Shown here one piece after another: positions 32,791 through 41,675 of a stretch of DNA of 45,259 nt. Numbering within the stretch: position 1 is the stretch's first letter; every line of letters starts with the position of its first letter. Made by a program: the position numbers and the translations under genes. The notes beneath the pieces were generated by a model that was not told where the DNA came from, searched no databases, and saw nothing but the letters and a program-made list of their open reading frames with translations. Source of the DNA: Cupriavidus neocaledonicus (GTDB lineage Bacteria; Pseudomonadota; Gammaproteobacteria; Burkholderiales; Burkholderiaceae); assembly GCF_000372525.1 (NCBI RefSeq), contig NZ_AQUR01000067.1, positions 1 to 45,259 on the forward strand, read 5' to 3'.

Positions 32791-32834
32791 GACAACCCAC
32801 GCGACAACCCGCGACAACCCCGCGACAACCCCGC
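32791..32834. repeat. four tandem GACAACCC repeats before the MFS start
   Basis: GACAACCC occurs four times at 10-12 base steps (32791, 32803, 32813, 32824), separated by CGC-type linkers, ending 13 bases before the GTG at 32848. About one helical turn per unit would suit cooperative binding of a regulator. The repeat could also be coding if translation began further upstream. It may be a simple slippage repeat. Confidence 0.55.
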
Positions 32835-32847
32835 GACGAGACCCGCC

Positions 32848-34110
32848 GTGCCCCGCTCCCCCGCCCCTTCCCCGTCTTCATCCCCTTCCCGCTTCGAGGG
32901 CCTGCGCCCGGCGCTGCCGATCCTGCTCGGGGCTTCGGTGATGCTGAGCCTGGCCATGGGCCTGCGCCAGAGCCTGGGCATCTTCATGCCACCGCTGACG
33001 CGCGACATCGGCATTTCGGTGTCGGATTTCACCGTCGCCATCGCCGTGCAGAATCTGGCCTGGGGCCTGCTGCAGCCGCTGGCCGGCGCGTGGGCCACGC
33101 GCATCGGCTTCCGGCCGCTGATGATGGCGGGCTCGCTGCTCTACGTCATCGGGCTGGTGCTGCTGGCAACCGCGCACAGCATGCTCGGCGTCACGCTGGG
33201 CGCCGGCGTGGCCATCGGCGCATCGATGGCCTGCACCGGCAGCGCGCTGGCGATGGCGGTGGCGGCGCGCCCGGTGCCGGCGGCGCTGCGCAGCACGGTG
33301 CTGGGGCTGGTGTCGGGCGCGGGCTCGCTGGGCGCGCTGCTGGCGGCACCGATCGGGCAGATGGTGACGCAGGCCTACGGCTGGCGCACCGGCCTGGCCG
33401 CTTTCGTGCTGCTGGCGCTGGTGATGCTGCCGGCGGCGTGGTCGGCCGGGCGCGTCGACCGGCTGCCGCTGGCCGCGCCGGCGGGCATCGGCCAGGACAA
33501 CGCGCGCCAGGCGCTCGGCACCGCGCTGCGCCACGCGCCGTTCGTGGTGATGGCGCTGGCGTACTTTGTCTGCGGCATGCAGCTGGTGTTCCTGACCACG
33601 CACCTGCCGTCGTATCTCGACGTGTGCGGCATGGACCCGATGCTCAGCGCCGAGGCGCTGGGTGTGATCGGCGGCTTCAACGTGCTCGGCAGCATCTTTT
33701 TCGGCTGGGCCGGCGGCCGCTACAACAAGCTGATGCTGCTGGGCGGCATCTATACGCTGCGTTCGCTGGCGCTGACGTGGTACTTCTCGTCGGCACCGAC
33801 GCCGCAGAGCACGCTGGTGTTCGCCGCGGTGATGGGCTTCCTGTGGCTGGGCGTGGCGCCGCTGGTTTCCGGCTGGATCGCCGAAACCTTCGGCCTGCGC
33901 TGGCAGGCGATGCTGGGCGGCGTGGCCTTCTTCAGCCACCAGATCGGCAGCTTTGTCGGCGCCTTCGGCGGCGGGCTGGTCTATGACGCGCTCGGCTCCT
34001 ATACCGTGGCCTGGCAGGCCGGCGTCGCGCTGGGGCTGGCGGCGGGGCTCGCGCAGATCGCTTTCGCGGTGGTGACGCGGCCACGGCCACCGCTGATGGC
34101 AACGTCCTGA
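32848..34110 (+). CDS. MFS transporter
   Basis: 420 residues from a GTG at 32848; no ATG exists in this frame between 32677 and the first membrane helix, and the residues before 32848 come from the repeat. Twelve membrane helices follow, the first at about 23-45 (PILLGASVMLSLAMGLRQSL). The loop 2-3 segment GAWATRIGFRPLMMAG and the second-half GWAGGRYNKLMLLGG are MFS signatures. It resembles the oxalate/monocarboxylate-type group of the family. Its position after the acyl-CoA genes and the Bug protein suggests carriage of the acid substrate or a product; the ligand is not known. Confidence 0.88.
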   Translation: MPRSPAPSPSSSPSRFEGLRPALPILLGASVMLSLAMGLRQSLGIFMPPLTRDIGISVSDFTVAIAVQNLAWGLLQPLAGAWATRIGFRPLMMAGSLLYVIGLVLLATAHSMLGVTLGAGVAIGASMACTGSALAMAVAARPVPAALRSTVLGLVSGAGSLGALLAAPIGQMVTQAYGWRTGLAAFVLLALVMLPAAWSAGRVDRLPLAAPAGIGQDNARQALGTALRHAPFVVMALAYFVCGMQLVFLTTHLPSYLDVCGMDPMLSAEALGVIGGFNVLGSIFFGWAGGRYNKLMLLGGIYTLRSLALTWYFSSAPTPQSTLVFAAVMGFLWLGVAPLVSGWIAETFGLRWQAMLGGVAFFSHQIGSFVGAFGGGLVYDALGSYTVAWQAGVALGLAAGLAQIAFAVVTRPRPPLMATS

Positions 34111-34253
34111 GCGCGGCAGCGGTAAGAACGGGCGCGCATTGTAAATCTGGCGTCACGCCACGCACGCACGGGCCGGTACGGCGCGGGCCGCGCCGCTGGA
34201 ACGGTTCGTGCCTGTCTGCGCAGAGACGCAACGCCCAGACCCAAGGAGGCCCC

Positions 34254-34733
34254 ATGACCTCGACCGAACAGGAAATCCTGGTGTGCGGCCCGGAAGATGG
34301 CCGCTGGCATCTGGAAATGCGCACCGGCAAGGGCGCGCCGGAGCGGCTCGACGGCGAGTTCGACTCGCCCGAGATGGCGATCGCCGGCGCGCAGCAGGTC
34401 TATCCGTCGATTCCGCTGCGCGTGACCGATATCTCCGGCGCGCCGGCCCCGTCGGCCCCCGCGCATGAAGGCTCGCTGACCGACTACCACTACGGCGGCC
34501 ACAGCGTGACCCGCGACGAGAAGCTGAGCGGCCGCGCGCATCCGTCCAGCGACACCTCGCAGCCGCCGCCGGGCCCGCATCCCTACCAGCCCACCGATCT
34601 CGGCAACCTGCCCGCGGGCACGCCGCGCCACGGCATGTACGGCGTCGCGTCCAGCCCGGCCGAGGCCGAGGCGGCCGAGCGCAAGGACCAGGCCGCGCGG
34701 CGCCCCACCGGCTCGCGCGACGCCGAAGACTAG
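34254..34733 (+). CDS. hypothetical soluble protein
   Basis: 159 residues; AAGGAGG-type site just before the ATG. No signal peptide or membrane helix. The first 60 residues ([20 protein letters not shown], then a small beta-like [20 protein letters not shown]) look folded; the rest is polar, Pro/Gly/Ala-rich and probably disordered, with [20 protein letters not shown] and [21 protein letters not shown] do not recognise a family. Codon use and the clean ribosome site support a real gene. It stands alone between the MFS gene and purT. Confidence 0.65.
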   Translation: MTSTEQEILVCGPEDGRWHLEMRTGKGAPERLDGEFDSPEMAIAGAQQVYPSIPLRVTDISGAPAPSAPAHEGSLTDYHYGGHSVTRDEKLSGRAHPSSDTSQPPPGPHPYQPTDLGNLPAGTPRHGMYGVASSPAEAEAAERKDQAARRPTGSRDAED

Positions 34734-34764
34734 ACCCGGCGGCGCCAGCACGCGCGGCAGCACG

Positions 34765-34770
34765 TACAAT
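34765..34770 (+). promoter_or_regulatory. possible -10 element of purT
   Basis: TACAAT, 34 bases before the purT ATG, is close to the TATAAT consensus and stands out in GC-rich DNA. No good -35 element is seen at the right distance, and I see no PurR-type palindrome. Confidence 0.35.
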
Positions 34771-34804
34771 CTCGGTTTTCCCTGCGCCTCGCCGCCCCGC
34801 CGCC

Positions 34805-36010
34805 ATGACCACCCTCGGAACGCCCCTTTCCCCCTCCGCCACCAAAGTGATGCTGCTCGGCTCCGGCGAGCTCGGCAAGGAGGTGCTGATCGCGCTGCAG
34901 CGCCTGGGCGTCGAGACCATCGCGGTCGACCGCTATGACAACGCGCCCGGCCAGCAGGTCGCGCATCACGCGCGCACCATCGCGATGAGCGACCCCGACC
35001 AGCTCAAGGCCCTGATCGAAGCCGAGAAGCCGCACCTGGTCGTGCCCGAGATCGAGGCCATCGCCACGCCGATGCTGGAAACGCTGGAAGCCGCCGGCAC
35101 CGTGCGCGTGATTCCCACCGCGCGCGCCGCGCGCCTGACCATGGACCGCGAAGGCATCCGCCGGCTCGCCGCCGAGTCACTCGGCCTGCCCACCAGCCCG
35201 TACAAGTTCTGCGATTCACTGGAAGAGCTGCAGGCTGCCATCGATGGCGGCATCGGCTATCCGTGCGTGGTCAAGCCGGTGATGAGCAGCTCGGGCAAGG
35301 GCCAGAGCAAGATCGACGGTCCCGAAGGCGTCAAGGCGGCGTGGGACTACGCCATGGCCGGCGGCCGCGTCAGCCACGGCCGCGTGATCGTCGAGGGCTT
35401 TATCGATTTCGACTACGAGATCACGCTGCTGACCGTTCGCGCCATCGGCGCCAGCGGCCAGGTCGAAACACAGTTCTGCGCCCCGATCGGCCACGTGCAG
35501 GTCAGCGGCGACTATGTCGAAAGCTGGCAGCCGCAGCCGATGCATCCCGCCGCGCTCGCCAGCGCGCAGCGCATCGCGCAGGCGGTCACCGCCGACCTGG
35601 GCGGCATGGGCCTGTTCGGCGTGGAGCTGTTCGTCAAGGGCGAGCAGGTCTGGTTCAGCGAGGTCAGCCCGCGCCCGCACGACACCGGCATGGTCACCAT
35701 GGCCACGCAGTGGCAGAACGAGTTCGAGCTGCATGCGCGCGCCATCCTCGGCCTGCCGGTCGATACCACGCTGCGCAGTCCGGGCGCCAGCGCCGTGATC
35801 TACGGCGGCGTGGAGGCCCGAGGGGTGGTCTTCGACGGTGTCGACCAGGCCCTGCGCGTGCCGCAGACCGAGGTGCGGCTGTTCGGCAAGCCCGAGAGTT
35901 TCGCCCGGCGCCGCATGGGCGTGGCGCTGGCCTATGCCGACGATGTCGACACCGCGCGCACGCGCGCCAAGGAGGCCGCCAGCCGCGTGCGCCCGCGCGC
36001 GGTCGGCTGA
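34805..36010 (+). CDS. purT: formate-dependent phosphoribosylglycinamide formyltransferase (PurT)
   Basis: 401 residues, normal PurT length (E. coli 392). It begins with the family N-domain [20 protein letters not shown] and [19 protein letters not shown]. The ATP-grasp part has [18 protein letters not shown], the acidic metal site [20 protein letters not shown] and HDTGMVTM, and the C-terminal APSAVIYGG-type segment [14 protein letters not shown]. It makes formyl-GAR from GAR, formate and ATP, the third step of purine synthesis, without folate. Single gene, with its own leader. Confidence 0.97.
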   Translation: MTTLGTPLSPSATKVMLLGSGELGKEVLIALQRLGVETIAVDRYDNAPGQQVAHHARTIAMSDPDQLKALIEAEKPHLVVPEIEAIATPMLETLEAAGTVRVIPTARAARLTMDREGIRRLAAESLGLPTSPYKFCDSLEELQAAIDGGIGYPCVVKPVMSSSGKGQSKIDGPEGVKAAWDYAMAGGRVSHGRVIVEGFIDFDYEITLLTVRAIGASGQVETQFCAPIGHVQVSGDYVESWQPQPMHPAALASAQRIAQAVTADLGGMGLFGVELFVKGEQVWFSEVSPRPHDTGMVTMATQWQNEFELHARAILGLPVDTTLRSPGASAVIYGGVEARGVVFDGVDQALRVPQTEVRLFGKPESFARRRMGVALAYADDVDTARTRAKEAASRVRPRAVG

Positions 36011-36032
36011 GCCGCGCCCCGCTGCATCCCCG

Positions 36033-37361
36033 CTACATCGGATGGCTGCCCGCGGCGGCGCCGTGGGCCGGGGCATGCTGCACCACCTGCGCCGCCGCCA
36101 CGTGCGCGGCGGCCAGCACCGGCGCGATGCGCACGCCGTTCAGGTCCGCGCCCGACGGCGCCTGGTACAGCCGCAGCCCCAGTTCCGGCAGGATCGCGAG
36201 CAGGTGGTCGAACACATCGCCCTGGATGCGCTCGTAGTCCATCCATGCGGTCAGCGCGGTAAAGCAGTAGATCTCGACCGGGATGCCCTGCGAATCGGGC
36301 TCCATCATGCGCACGTTCAGCAGCAGGTCGTGGTGGATCTCGGGGTGCGCCTTCAGGTAGGCCATGCCATACGCGCGGAAGGTGCCGATATTGGTCAGCC
36401 GGCGCCGGTTGACCGGGTCGTTGCCGGCGGCGATCAGCAGCCGGTTGGCCTCGTCGACCTCGCGCTGCTTTTCTTCCAGGTAGTCGTGCAGCAGGCGGAA
36501 GCGCATCAGCGCGTGGACCTCGCGGTCTTCCAGGAAGCGCACGCTGCCCGCATCCAGCCGCAAGGTGCGCTTGATCCGGCGCGCGCCGGACTCGAACATC
36601 TGGCGGTAGTTGCGATAGCTCTCCGAGAACAGCTTGTAGGTCGGCACCGTGGTCACGGTGTTGTCCCAGTTCTGCACCTTGACCGTATGCAGCGCGATGT
36701 CCTTGACGTAGCCGTCGGCGTTGCACTGGGGCATCTCGATCCAGTCGCCGATGCGCAGCATGTCGTTGGAGGTCAGCTGCGTGCTGGCGACCAGCGACAG
36801 CAGCGTGTCCTTGAACACCAGCAGCAGCACCGCCGACAGCGCGCCCAGGCCGGACAGCATCCACAGCGGCGAGCGGTTGATCAGGATCGACAGCACCAGC
36901 ACCGCGCACACCAGTCCCAGCCCCAGCCGGCCGACCTGGATATAGCCCTTGATCGAACGCGTCTGCGCCCGGCGGCTGCTGGCGTACACGTCCTGCCAGG
37001 CCCCCAGAACGCCCCCCAGCATCAGGAAGAAGCAGACCCACAGGCTGGCATGCGCGAGGCGCTCGATCGCCAGTGCATAGCGGCCCATGTGCGGCACTTC
37101 GCCGATGCCGACGGTGATCACGGCAAAGCCCACCGCGTAGCCGAAACGCCGGTAGGCGCGATGGCGCGTCAGCGCCGTGCTCCACGGCGTCTTGCCCCAC
37201 ACCTTCAGCAGCCGGTGGGCGATGCGCGACATCACATGGCCGAACAGCCATTGCGCGAGCGCGGCGATCAGCACCAGCGCCAACAGGTACAGCGCGATCT
37301 GCGCCCATGGGTGGGTGGGAATACGTTGCTGGAACAGTTCCAGCAGGGCATCGAAATTCAT
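36033..37361 (-). CDS. MscS-family mechanosensitive channel (YbdG-like)
   Basis: 442 residues. The N-terminal part has four or five membrane helices (about 22-45, 75-100, 105-125, 140-165, 170-190). The MscS pore and upper beta domain follow: LSAVLLLVFKDTLLSLVAST, NDMLRIGDWIEMPQCNADGY and VKDIALHTVKVQNWDNTVTT. The C-terminal soluble part (about 290-420) includes the YbdG-type insertion RLLHDYLEEKQREVDEANRL. YbdG-like channels open on hypo-osmotic shock or modulate osmotic adaptation. It ends 22 bases from the stop of purT (convergent). Confidence 0.9.
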   Translation of the reverse strand: MNFDALLELFQQRIPTHPWAQIALYLLALVLIAALAQWLFGHVMSRIAHRLLKVWGKTPWSTALTRHRAYRRFGYAVGFAVITVGIGEVPHMGRYALAIERLAHASLWVCFFLMLGGVLGAWQDVYASSRRAQTRSIKGYIQVGRLGLGLVCAVLVLSILINRSPLWMLSGLGALSAVLLLVFKDTLLSLVASTQLTSNDMLRIGDWIEMPQCNADGYVKDIALHTVKVQNWDNTVTTVPTYKLFSESYRNYRQMFESGARRIKRTLRLDAGSVRFLEDREVHALMRFRLLHDYLEEKQREVDEANRLLIAAGNDPVNRRRLTNIGTFRAYGMAYLKAHPEIHHDLLLNVRMMEPDSQGIPVEIYCFTALTAWMDYERIQGDVFDHLLAILPELGLRLYQAPSGADLNGVRIAPVLAAAHVAAAQVVQHAPAHGAAAGSHPM

Positions 37362-37442
37362 GGCGGGGCGACTCTGGCCTTTGACTGGGCCAGATAGTGT
37401 ACCGAACGCGCCCGTGACTCCCGCGTGCCGGGCGTACGCCGG

Positions 37443-37766
37443 CTAGGCCGGCAGCAGCTTCAGCCCGCCGATGCCGACGAAGATCAGCCCGATCAGCACC
37501 AGCCGCAGCGGCGACGCGCTCTCGCCCAGGAACAGGATGCCGATCAGCGTCACGCCGATCGCGCCGATGCCGGTCCAGATCGCATAGGCCGTGCCCACCG
37601 GCAGCTGACGCAGCGCCGCGCTGAGCAGGTAGATGCTGGCCAGCGCGGCGCCGATTCCGAGCGCGGTCGGGCCGGCGCGGGTCCAGCCATCGGTATGCTT
37701 GAGCGCCAGCGCCATCACGATCTCGATCAGCCCGGCCAGCACCAGCAGCGTCCACGCCATTGCCAT
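37443..37766 (-). CDS. sugE: guanidinium exporter Gdx (SugE), SMR family
   Basis: 107 residues from the ATG at 37766, preceded by GGGAGG; four membrane helices. The essential Glu lies in WTLLVLAGLIEIVMALALKH, and the SugE/Gdx subgroup markers LPVGTAYAIWTGIGAIGVTLIG and FLGESASPLRLVLI follow, matching E. coli SugE closely rather than EmrE. Proteins of this subgroup export guanidinium in exchange for protons as antiparallel dimers. It is encoded alone, divergent from the LysR gene. I see no guanidine riboswitch in the 116-base gap. Confidence 0.9.
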   Translation of the reverse strand: MAMAWTLLVLAGLIEIVMALALKHTDGWTRAGPTALGIGAALASIYLLSAALRQLPVGTAYAIWTGIGAIGVTLIGILFLGESASPLRLVLIGLIFVGIGGLKLLPA

Positions 37767-37882
37767 GTTTTTCCTCCCTTCGCCCGGCATGCGCCGGCAC
37801 CCATTGCCGGCCACGCCCAGCCACTGTAGGCTGTGCGGATCCGCACGGGAACTGGCCAATCTTGCAAAAGGATTATGCAAAC

Positions 37883-38791
37883 ATGCAGGAAGCAGACTGG
37901 GACGACCTGAAATACTTCCTCGCCGTGGGCCAGTCCGGCTCGCTGGCCGCCGCCGCGCGCGCCCTGCACGTCAACCATTCAACGGTGCTGCGTCGCCTGG
38001 CCAGGCTGGAAGAGACCCTCGGCACGCTGCTGTTCGAGCGCCATGCCACCGGCTACGCCATGACGCCCGCCGGCGAAGCGCTGGCGCAACGGCTGGCCGG
38101 GGTCGGGGAACAGATCGATGCGGCGCAGCGCCAGCTGTCCGGCCTCGACAGCCAGCTGAGCGGTCCGTTGCGCGTGACCACCACGGATACCTTGCTGGGC
38201 GGACTGCTGATGCCGCTGTTCGCCGGGTTCCGCGCGCTGCATCCGCGCATCCAGCTGCAGCTGGTGGTCAACAACAGCTTCCTCAGCCTGAGCCGGCGCG
38301 AGGCCGACGTGGCGGTCCGCCCGGCAAACGCGCCGCCGGAATACCTGGTGGGCCGCCGCATCGGCCGGCTGCAAACGGCCCCTTACGCGGCGCGAAGCTA
38401 CCTGCAGCAGCTGGGGCTGCCCGCCACGGCGGACAGCCCCGCCCTGGCGGACTGGCCGGCCTATGACTGGGTGGTGCCGGACGAAGCCCTGTCGCACCTG
38501 GCCCAGTCGCGCTGGATCCGCGAGCACGTGCCGGAGCCGCGCCGCGTGGTCAGCGCCGACAGCCTGGTGGCGATGGCGGACGCGGTCCGGCATGGCATGG
38601 GCGCCGGCATGCTGCTGTGCCTGCTGGCCGGCGACGATCCGGCGCTGGTGCGGCTGGCGCCGCCCGATGCCGCCATGGACACCGACCTGTGGGTGCTGAC
38701 CCACCCCGACCTGCGGCACAGCGCGCGCGTGCGGGCGCTGGCGGATTTCCTGCACGAACGCCTCAGGCAAGGCCGATGGCTGGCGGGATGA
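37883..38791 (+). CDS. LysR-family transcriptional regulator
   Basis: 302 residues from the ATG at 37883, preceded by AAAGG; a longer frame from 37760 has no LysR likeness in its extra part. The winged helix-turn-helix (about 4-62) reads DDLKYFLAVGQSGSLAAAAR and HVNHSTVLRRLARLEETLGT. The effector domain (about 90-295) is of the type 2 periplasmic-binding fold. It is divergent from the Gdx/SugE gene with 116 bases between; LysR regulators often act on such divergent neighbours, so control of the exporter is possible but unproven. Confidence 0.92.
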   Translation: MQEADWDDLKYFLAVGQSGSLAAAARALHVNHSTVLRRLARLEETLGTLLFERHATGYAMTPAGEALAQRLAGVGEQIDAAQRQLSGLDSQLSGPLRVTTTDTLLGGLLMPLFAGFRALHPRIQLQLVVNNSFLSLSRREADVAVRPANAPPEYLVGRRIGRLQTAPYAARSYLQQLGLPATADSPALADWPAYDWVVPDEALSHLAQSRWIREHVPEPRRVVSADSLVAMADAVRHGMGAGMLLCLLAGDDPALVRLAPPDAAMDTDLWVLTHPDLRHSARVRALADFLHERLRQGRWLAG

Positions 38792-38809
38792 CGCAACGGC
38801 GCGGCGCGC

Positions 38810-40018
38810 TCATGCCGCCGGCGCGTACATCTCCAGCAACTGCTCGTCCGTAAAGCCCCACTCCGCCGCGTTCTCGAACGCCACCACGGTCTCGTCGCCA
38901 TGGCGCAGGTCGATCAGCTCGGTCGGCACCGGCCGGGATTGCGACACCGAGTAGAACGCCATCACCTTGGGCCGCAGCGGGTCGGCGTCATGCTGCGCGC
39001 ACACCACCGCCAGCCGGTTGGAGCGCAGCCGCAGCACGGTGCCGAGCGGGTAGATGCCGACGGTGCGCGAGAAGGCCTTGAACACGCGCCGGTCGAACAG
39101 CGTGTCGACCCGCACCGCCATGTATTCCATGGCGCGGGCCGGCGACCATGGCTGGTGCCCGGGGTGGCTGGCGGTCAGCGTATCGTAGGTATCGCAGATG
39201 GCGCCGATCCGGGCGTGCACGCTCAGTTCGTGCCCGACCAGGCCAAACGGGAAGCCGCGCCCGTCGACGCGCTCATGGTGGTGGACGCAGACATCGAGCG
39301 GGATATTGGAATAGAGCCGGGCTTCGTTGAGGATGCGGTAGCCGGCGGAGGGATGGCGGCGGTAGGCCTCCTCCTGCTCGGGCGTGCGCTCGCCGGCGCG
39401 CAGGCTGGCGGCGCCGGGCACGGTCAGCTTGCCGATGTCATGCACCAGGCCCGCCAGGCCGAGCTCGCGCACTTCGTCGTCGGGCAGGCCCAGGGTGCGG
39501 CCGACCGCGATCATCAGCGCGCAGACCGCGAAGGCATGCAGGTAGTTGTCGTCGCCGCGCGCCTTGAGGCGCGCCAGCGCCAGCAGCGCCTGCCCATGGC
39601 GCGACAGCGAGCGCGAGGCCGCATCGACCAGCAGCAGCGCGCCGCTGACCTCGAGCGCCCGTCCCATGCGCACGTCGGCGAACATCGAGCCGATCACGGC
39701 CTTGCCGGACTGCAGCAGTTCGCGCGCATGCACGATCTCGGCCTCGAGCGTGGTGGCGGCCGCGTCAGCCGGGCTAGCGGCACCGGGGGCAAGCTGGGCC
39801 GGGGCCGCGCCGGCCGCCGCTTCCGGCGCCGGCAGGTTGCGGCCCTTCAGGACATCGATCCAGACCTCACGCACGCCCGCCGAGCGGATCTGCCGCACCT
39901 GCTCCTCGCTGGCGACCAGGAAGCGCGCGCGCCAGAACGGGTGGTTGATCCAGGGCCCGCCCAGCCTGGCGACGAACATCCCGACCTGCAATTGCTCCGA
40001 CCCAATGCGTCTCAGCAT
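38810..40018 (-). CDS. HD-GYP domain cyclic di-GMP phosphodiesterase with DUF3391
   Basis: 402 residues. Residues about 1-125 are the DUF3391 domain (SEQLQVGMFVARLGGPWINH, FLVASEEQVRQIRSAGVREV). The HD-GYP domain follows: metal-binding HDIGK at 193-197 (GLVHDIGKLTVPG), HHHER at 246-250 and the GYP-like DGRGFP at 252-257, with RIGAICDTYDTLTA. The GYP tyrosine is Phe (GRGFP), a common variant in this subgroup. It would hydrolyse cyclic di-GMP to pGpG/GMP and so affect motility or biofilm. No sensor domain is visible. It is read leftwards, 18 bases from the convergent LysR stop. Confidence 0.93.
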   Translation of the reverse strand: MLRRIGSEQLQVGMFVARLGGPWINHPFWRARFLVASEEQVRQIRSAGVREVWIDVLKGRNLPAPEAAAGAAPAQLAPGAASPADAAATTLEAEIVHARELLQSGKAVIGSMFADVRMGRALEVSGALLLVDAASRSLSRHGQALLALARLKARGDDNYLHAFAVCALMIAVGRTLGLPDDEVRELGLAGLVHDIGKLTVPGAASLRAGERTPEQEEAYRRHPSAGYRILNEARLYSNIPLDVCVHHHERVDGRGFPFGLVGHELSVHARIGAICDTYDTLTASHPGHQPWSPARAMEYMAVRVDTLFDRRVFKAFSRTVGIYPLGTVLRLRSNRLAVVCAQHDADPLRPKVMAFYSVSQSRPVPTELIDLRHGDETVVAFENAAEWGFTDEQLLEMYAPAA

Positions 40019-40240
40019 GCGCCCCCCGGATGATGGTTTTCTCGTTGTCGCTCCGGATATCGGCGGCAGCGGACATAACTTGAGCGCCGGCCACGGCGGC
40101 AGGAACCGCGCCGCGCACCCTTGTCAAGCGCCGGCCGAATGCCCGGACGGCGCCGTCGGGCATTGCCGGCGCGGCCATGGCCGCCGCTACAATGGCTGGC
40201 CCAGTGCTCACAGACGCCAGCCAGTCGACCCCGTTCACCC

Positions 40241-40534
40241 ATGTCCGGAACGTACACGCTAGTCGGCATCGCCCGTGCCAAGACCCACCGCCGCGACGCG
40301 CTGGTCTCCCAGCTCTCAGCGCTGCGCTCGCGCGGGCTGACCGAGCCCGGCTGCCTGGACTACCACGTCGGGCAGGACGCCGAGGACGCGCGCGTGTTCG
40401 TCATCTACATGGTCTGGGACTCCAAGCGCGCGCTCGAATCGCATCTGAACCGCCCGTATATGCGCGATTTCCACGCCGCGCGCGCCGACTTCGTCGAAGG
40501 CGATTTCAGCTTCCGCTGGCTCAACGCCGCCTGA
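40241..40534 (+). CDS. ABM-domain (antibiotic biosynthesis monooxygenase-like) protein
   Basis: 97 residues from the ATG at 40241, a single ferredoxin-like beta-alpha-beta fold domain. The pattern LVGIARAKTHRRDALVSQLS, SRGLTEPGCLDYHVGQDAED, FVIYMVWDSKRALESHLNRP is typical of the ABM/YgiN family, many of which are small quinol monooxygenases and some only dimeric binding proteins. The usual His/Trp residues are present, but catalysis cannot be confirmed. It lies upstream of the cysteine synthase gene with a 131-base gap; a possible TACAAT -10 is at 40188-40193. Confidence 0.8.
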   Translation: MSGTYTLVGIARAKTHRRDALVSQLSALRSRGLTEPGCLDYHVGQDAEDARVFVIYMVWDSKRALESHLNRPYMRDFHAARADFVEGDFSFRWLNAA

Positions 40535-40665
40535 GCCCGCCGCCCCGATGCCGTCCCGGCGCAAGGCGCCATCCCGGTCACTTCCCGCCCCGCCCGCTTG
40601 TCATTGCCGCCGCACCGATCTATCACTCAAGGTGACGCCCGCCCCGGGCGCGGCAGGAGTGCACC

Positions 40666-41667
40666 ATGGAAGTCAGGGATGGATTTGCCGGCACCATCGG
40701 CCACACACCGCTGATCCGGCTGGCCGGCCTGAGCGCCGAAACCGGCTGCGACATCTACGGCAAGGCGGAATTCCTCAATCCCGGCGGCTCGGTCAAGGAC
40801 CGCGCGGCGCTCTACATCATCCGCGACGCCGAGCGCCGCGGGCTGCTGAAGCCGGGCGGCACGGTGATCGAAGGCACGGCGGGCAATACCGGCATCGGCC
40901 TGGCGCACCTGTGCGCGGCGCGCGGCTATCGCTGCATCGTGGTGATCCCCGACACGCAGTCGCCGGAAAAGATGGAGCGGCTGCGCATGCTGGGCGCCGA
41001 GGTGCGCGCGGTACCGGCCAGGCCTTACGCCGATCCCGACAACTACCAGAAGATTGCCGGCCGGCTGGCCGACGAAACCGATAACGCGATCTGGGCCAAC
41101 CAGTTCGACAACCTCGCCAACCGCCAGGCGCACTACGAGACCACCGGCCCCGAGATCTGGCAGGCCACCGCCGGCCATATCGACGCCTTCACCTGCGCCA
41201 CCGGCACCGGCGGCTCGCTGGCGGGCATCGCGCGCTGCCTGAAGGAACACAAGCCGGGCGTGCGCATCGTGCTGGCCGACCCGCATGGCAGCGGCCTTTA
41301 CCATTTCGTCAAGCACCGCGAGGTCAAGGCCGAAGGCAGCTCGATCACCGAAGGCATCGGCTCCAGCCGCGTCACCGCCAACCTGCAGGACACGCCGATC
41401 GACGATGCCGTGCGCATCGACGACCAGACCTGCGTCGACATGGTCTACCGGCTGCTGCGCGAGGAAGGGCTGTTCGTGGGCGGGTCATCCGGCATCAATG
41501 TCGGCGCCGCGGTGGCGCTGGCGCGCGAGCTGGGCCCGGGGCACACCATCGTCACGCTGCTGTGCGACCGTGGCGACCTGTATATGGGGCGCCTGTTCAA
41601 TGACGCGTGGCTGCAGGGCAAGGGGCTGCAGCCGATTCCGTTCCGCCGGACCAGCCCCGCCGGATAA
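40666..41667 (+). CDS. PLP-dependent cysteine synthase family enzyme
   Basis: 333 residues; AGGAG seven bases before the ATG. The fold-type II PLP site has Lys44 in NPGGSVKDRAAL. The substrate loop is GTAGNTGIGLAHLCAARGY, with GTAGN in place of the more usual TSGNT of CysK. The phosphate-binding loop is ATGTGGSLAGIARCLK, and the Ser near the pyridine nitrogen lies in LFVGGSSGINVGAA. It would join a sulfide donor to O-acetylserine or a close analogue; a cystathionine beta-synthase-like role cannot be excluded. The variant loop and extended C-terminus make it different from housekeeping CysK. It is convergent with prpR, 8 bases apart. Confidence 0.88.
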   Translation: MEVRDGFAGTIGHTPLIRLAGLSAETGCDIYGKAEFLNPGGSVKDRAALYIIRDAERRGLLKPGGTVIEGTAGNTGIGLAHLCAARGYRCIVVIPDTQSPEKMERLRMLGAEVRAVPARPYADPDNYQKIAGRLADETDNAIWANQFDNLANRQAHYETTGPEIWQATAGHIDAFTCATGTGGSLAGIARCLKEHKPGVRIVLADPHGSGLYHFVKHREVKAEGSSITEGIGSSRVTANLQDTPIDDAVRIDDQTCVDMVYRLLREEGLFVGGSSGINVGAAVALARELGPGHTIVTLLCDRGDLYMGRLFNDAWLQGKGLQPIPFRRTSPAG

Positions 41668-41675
41668 CGTCCGGG

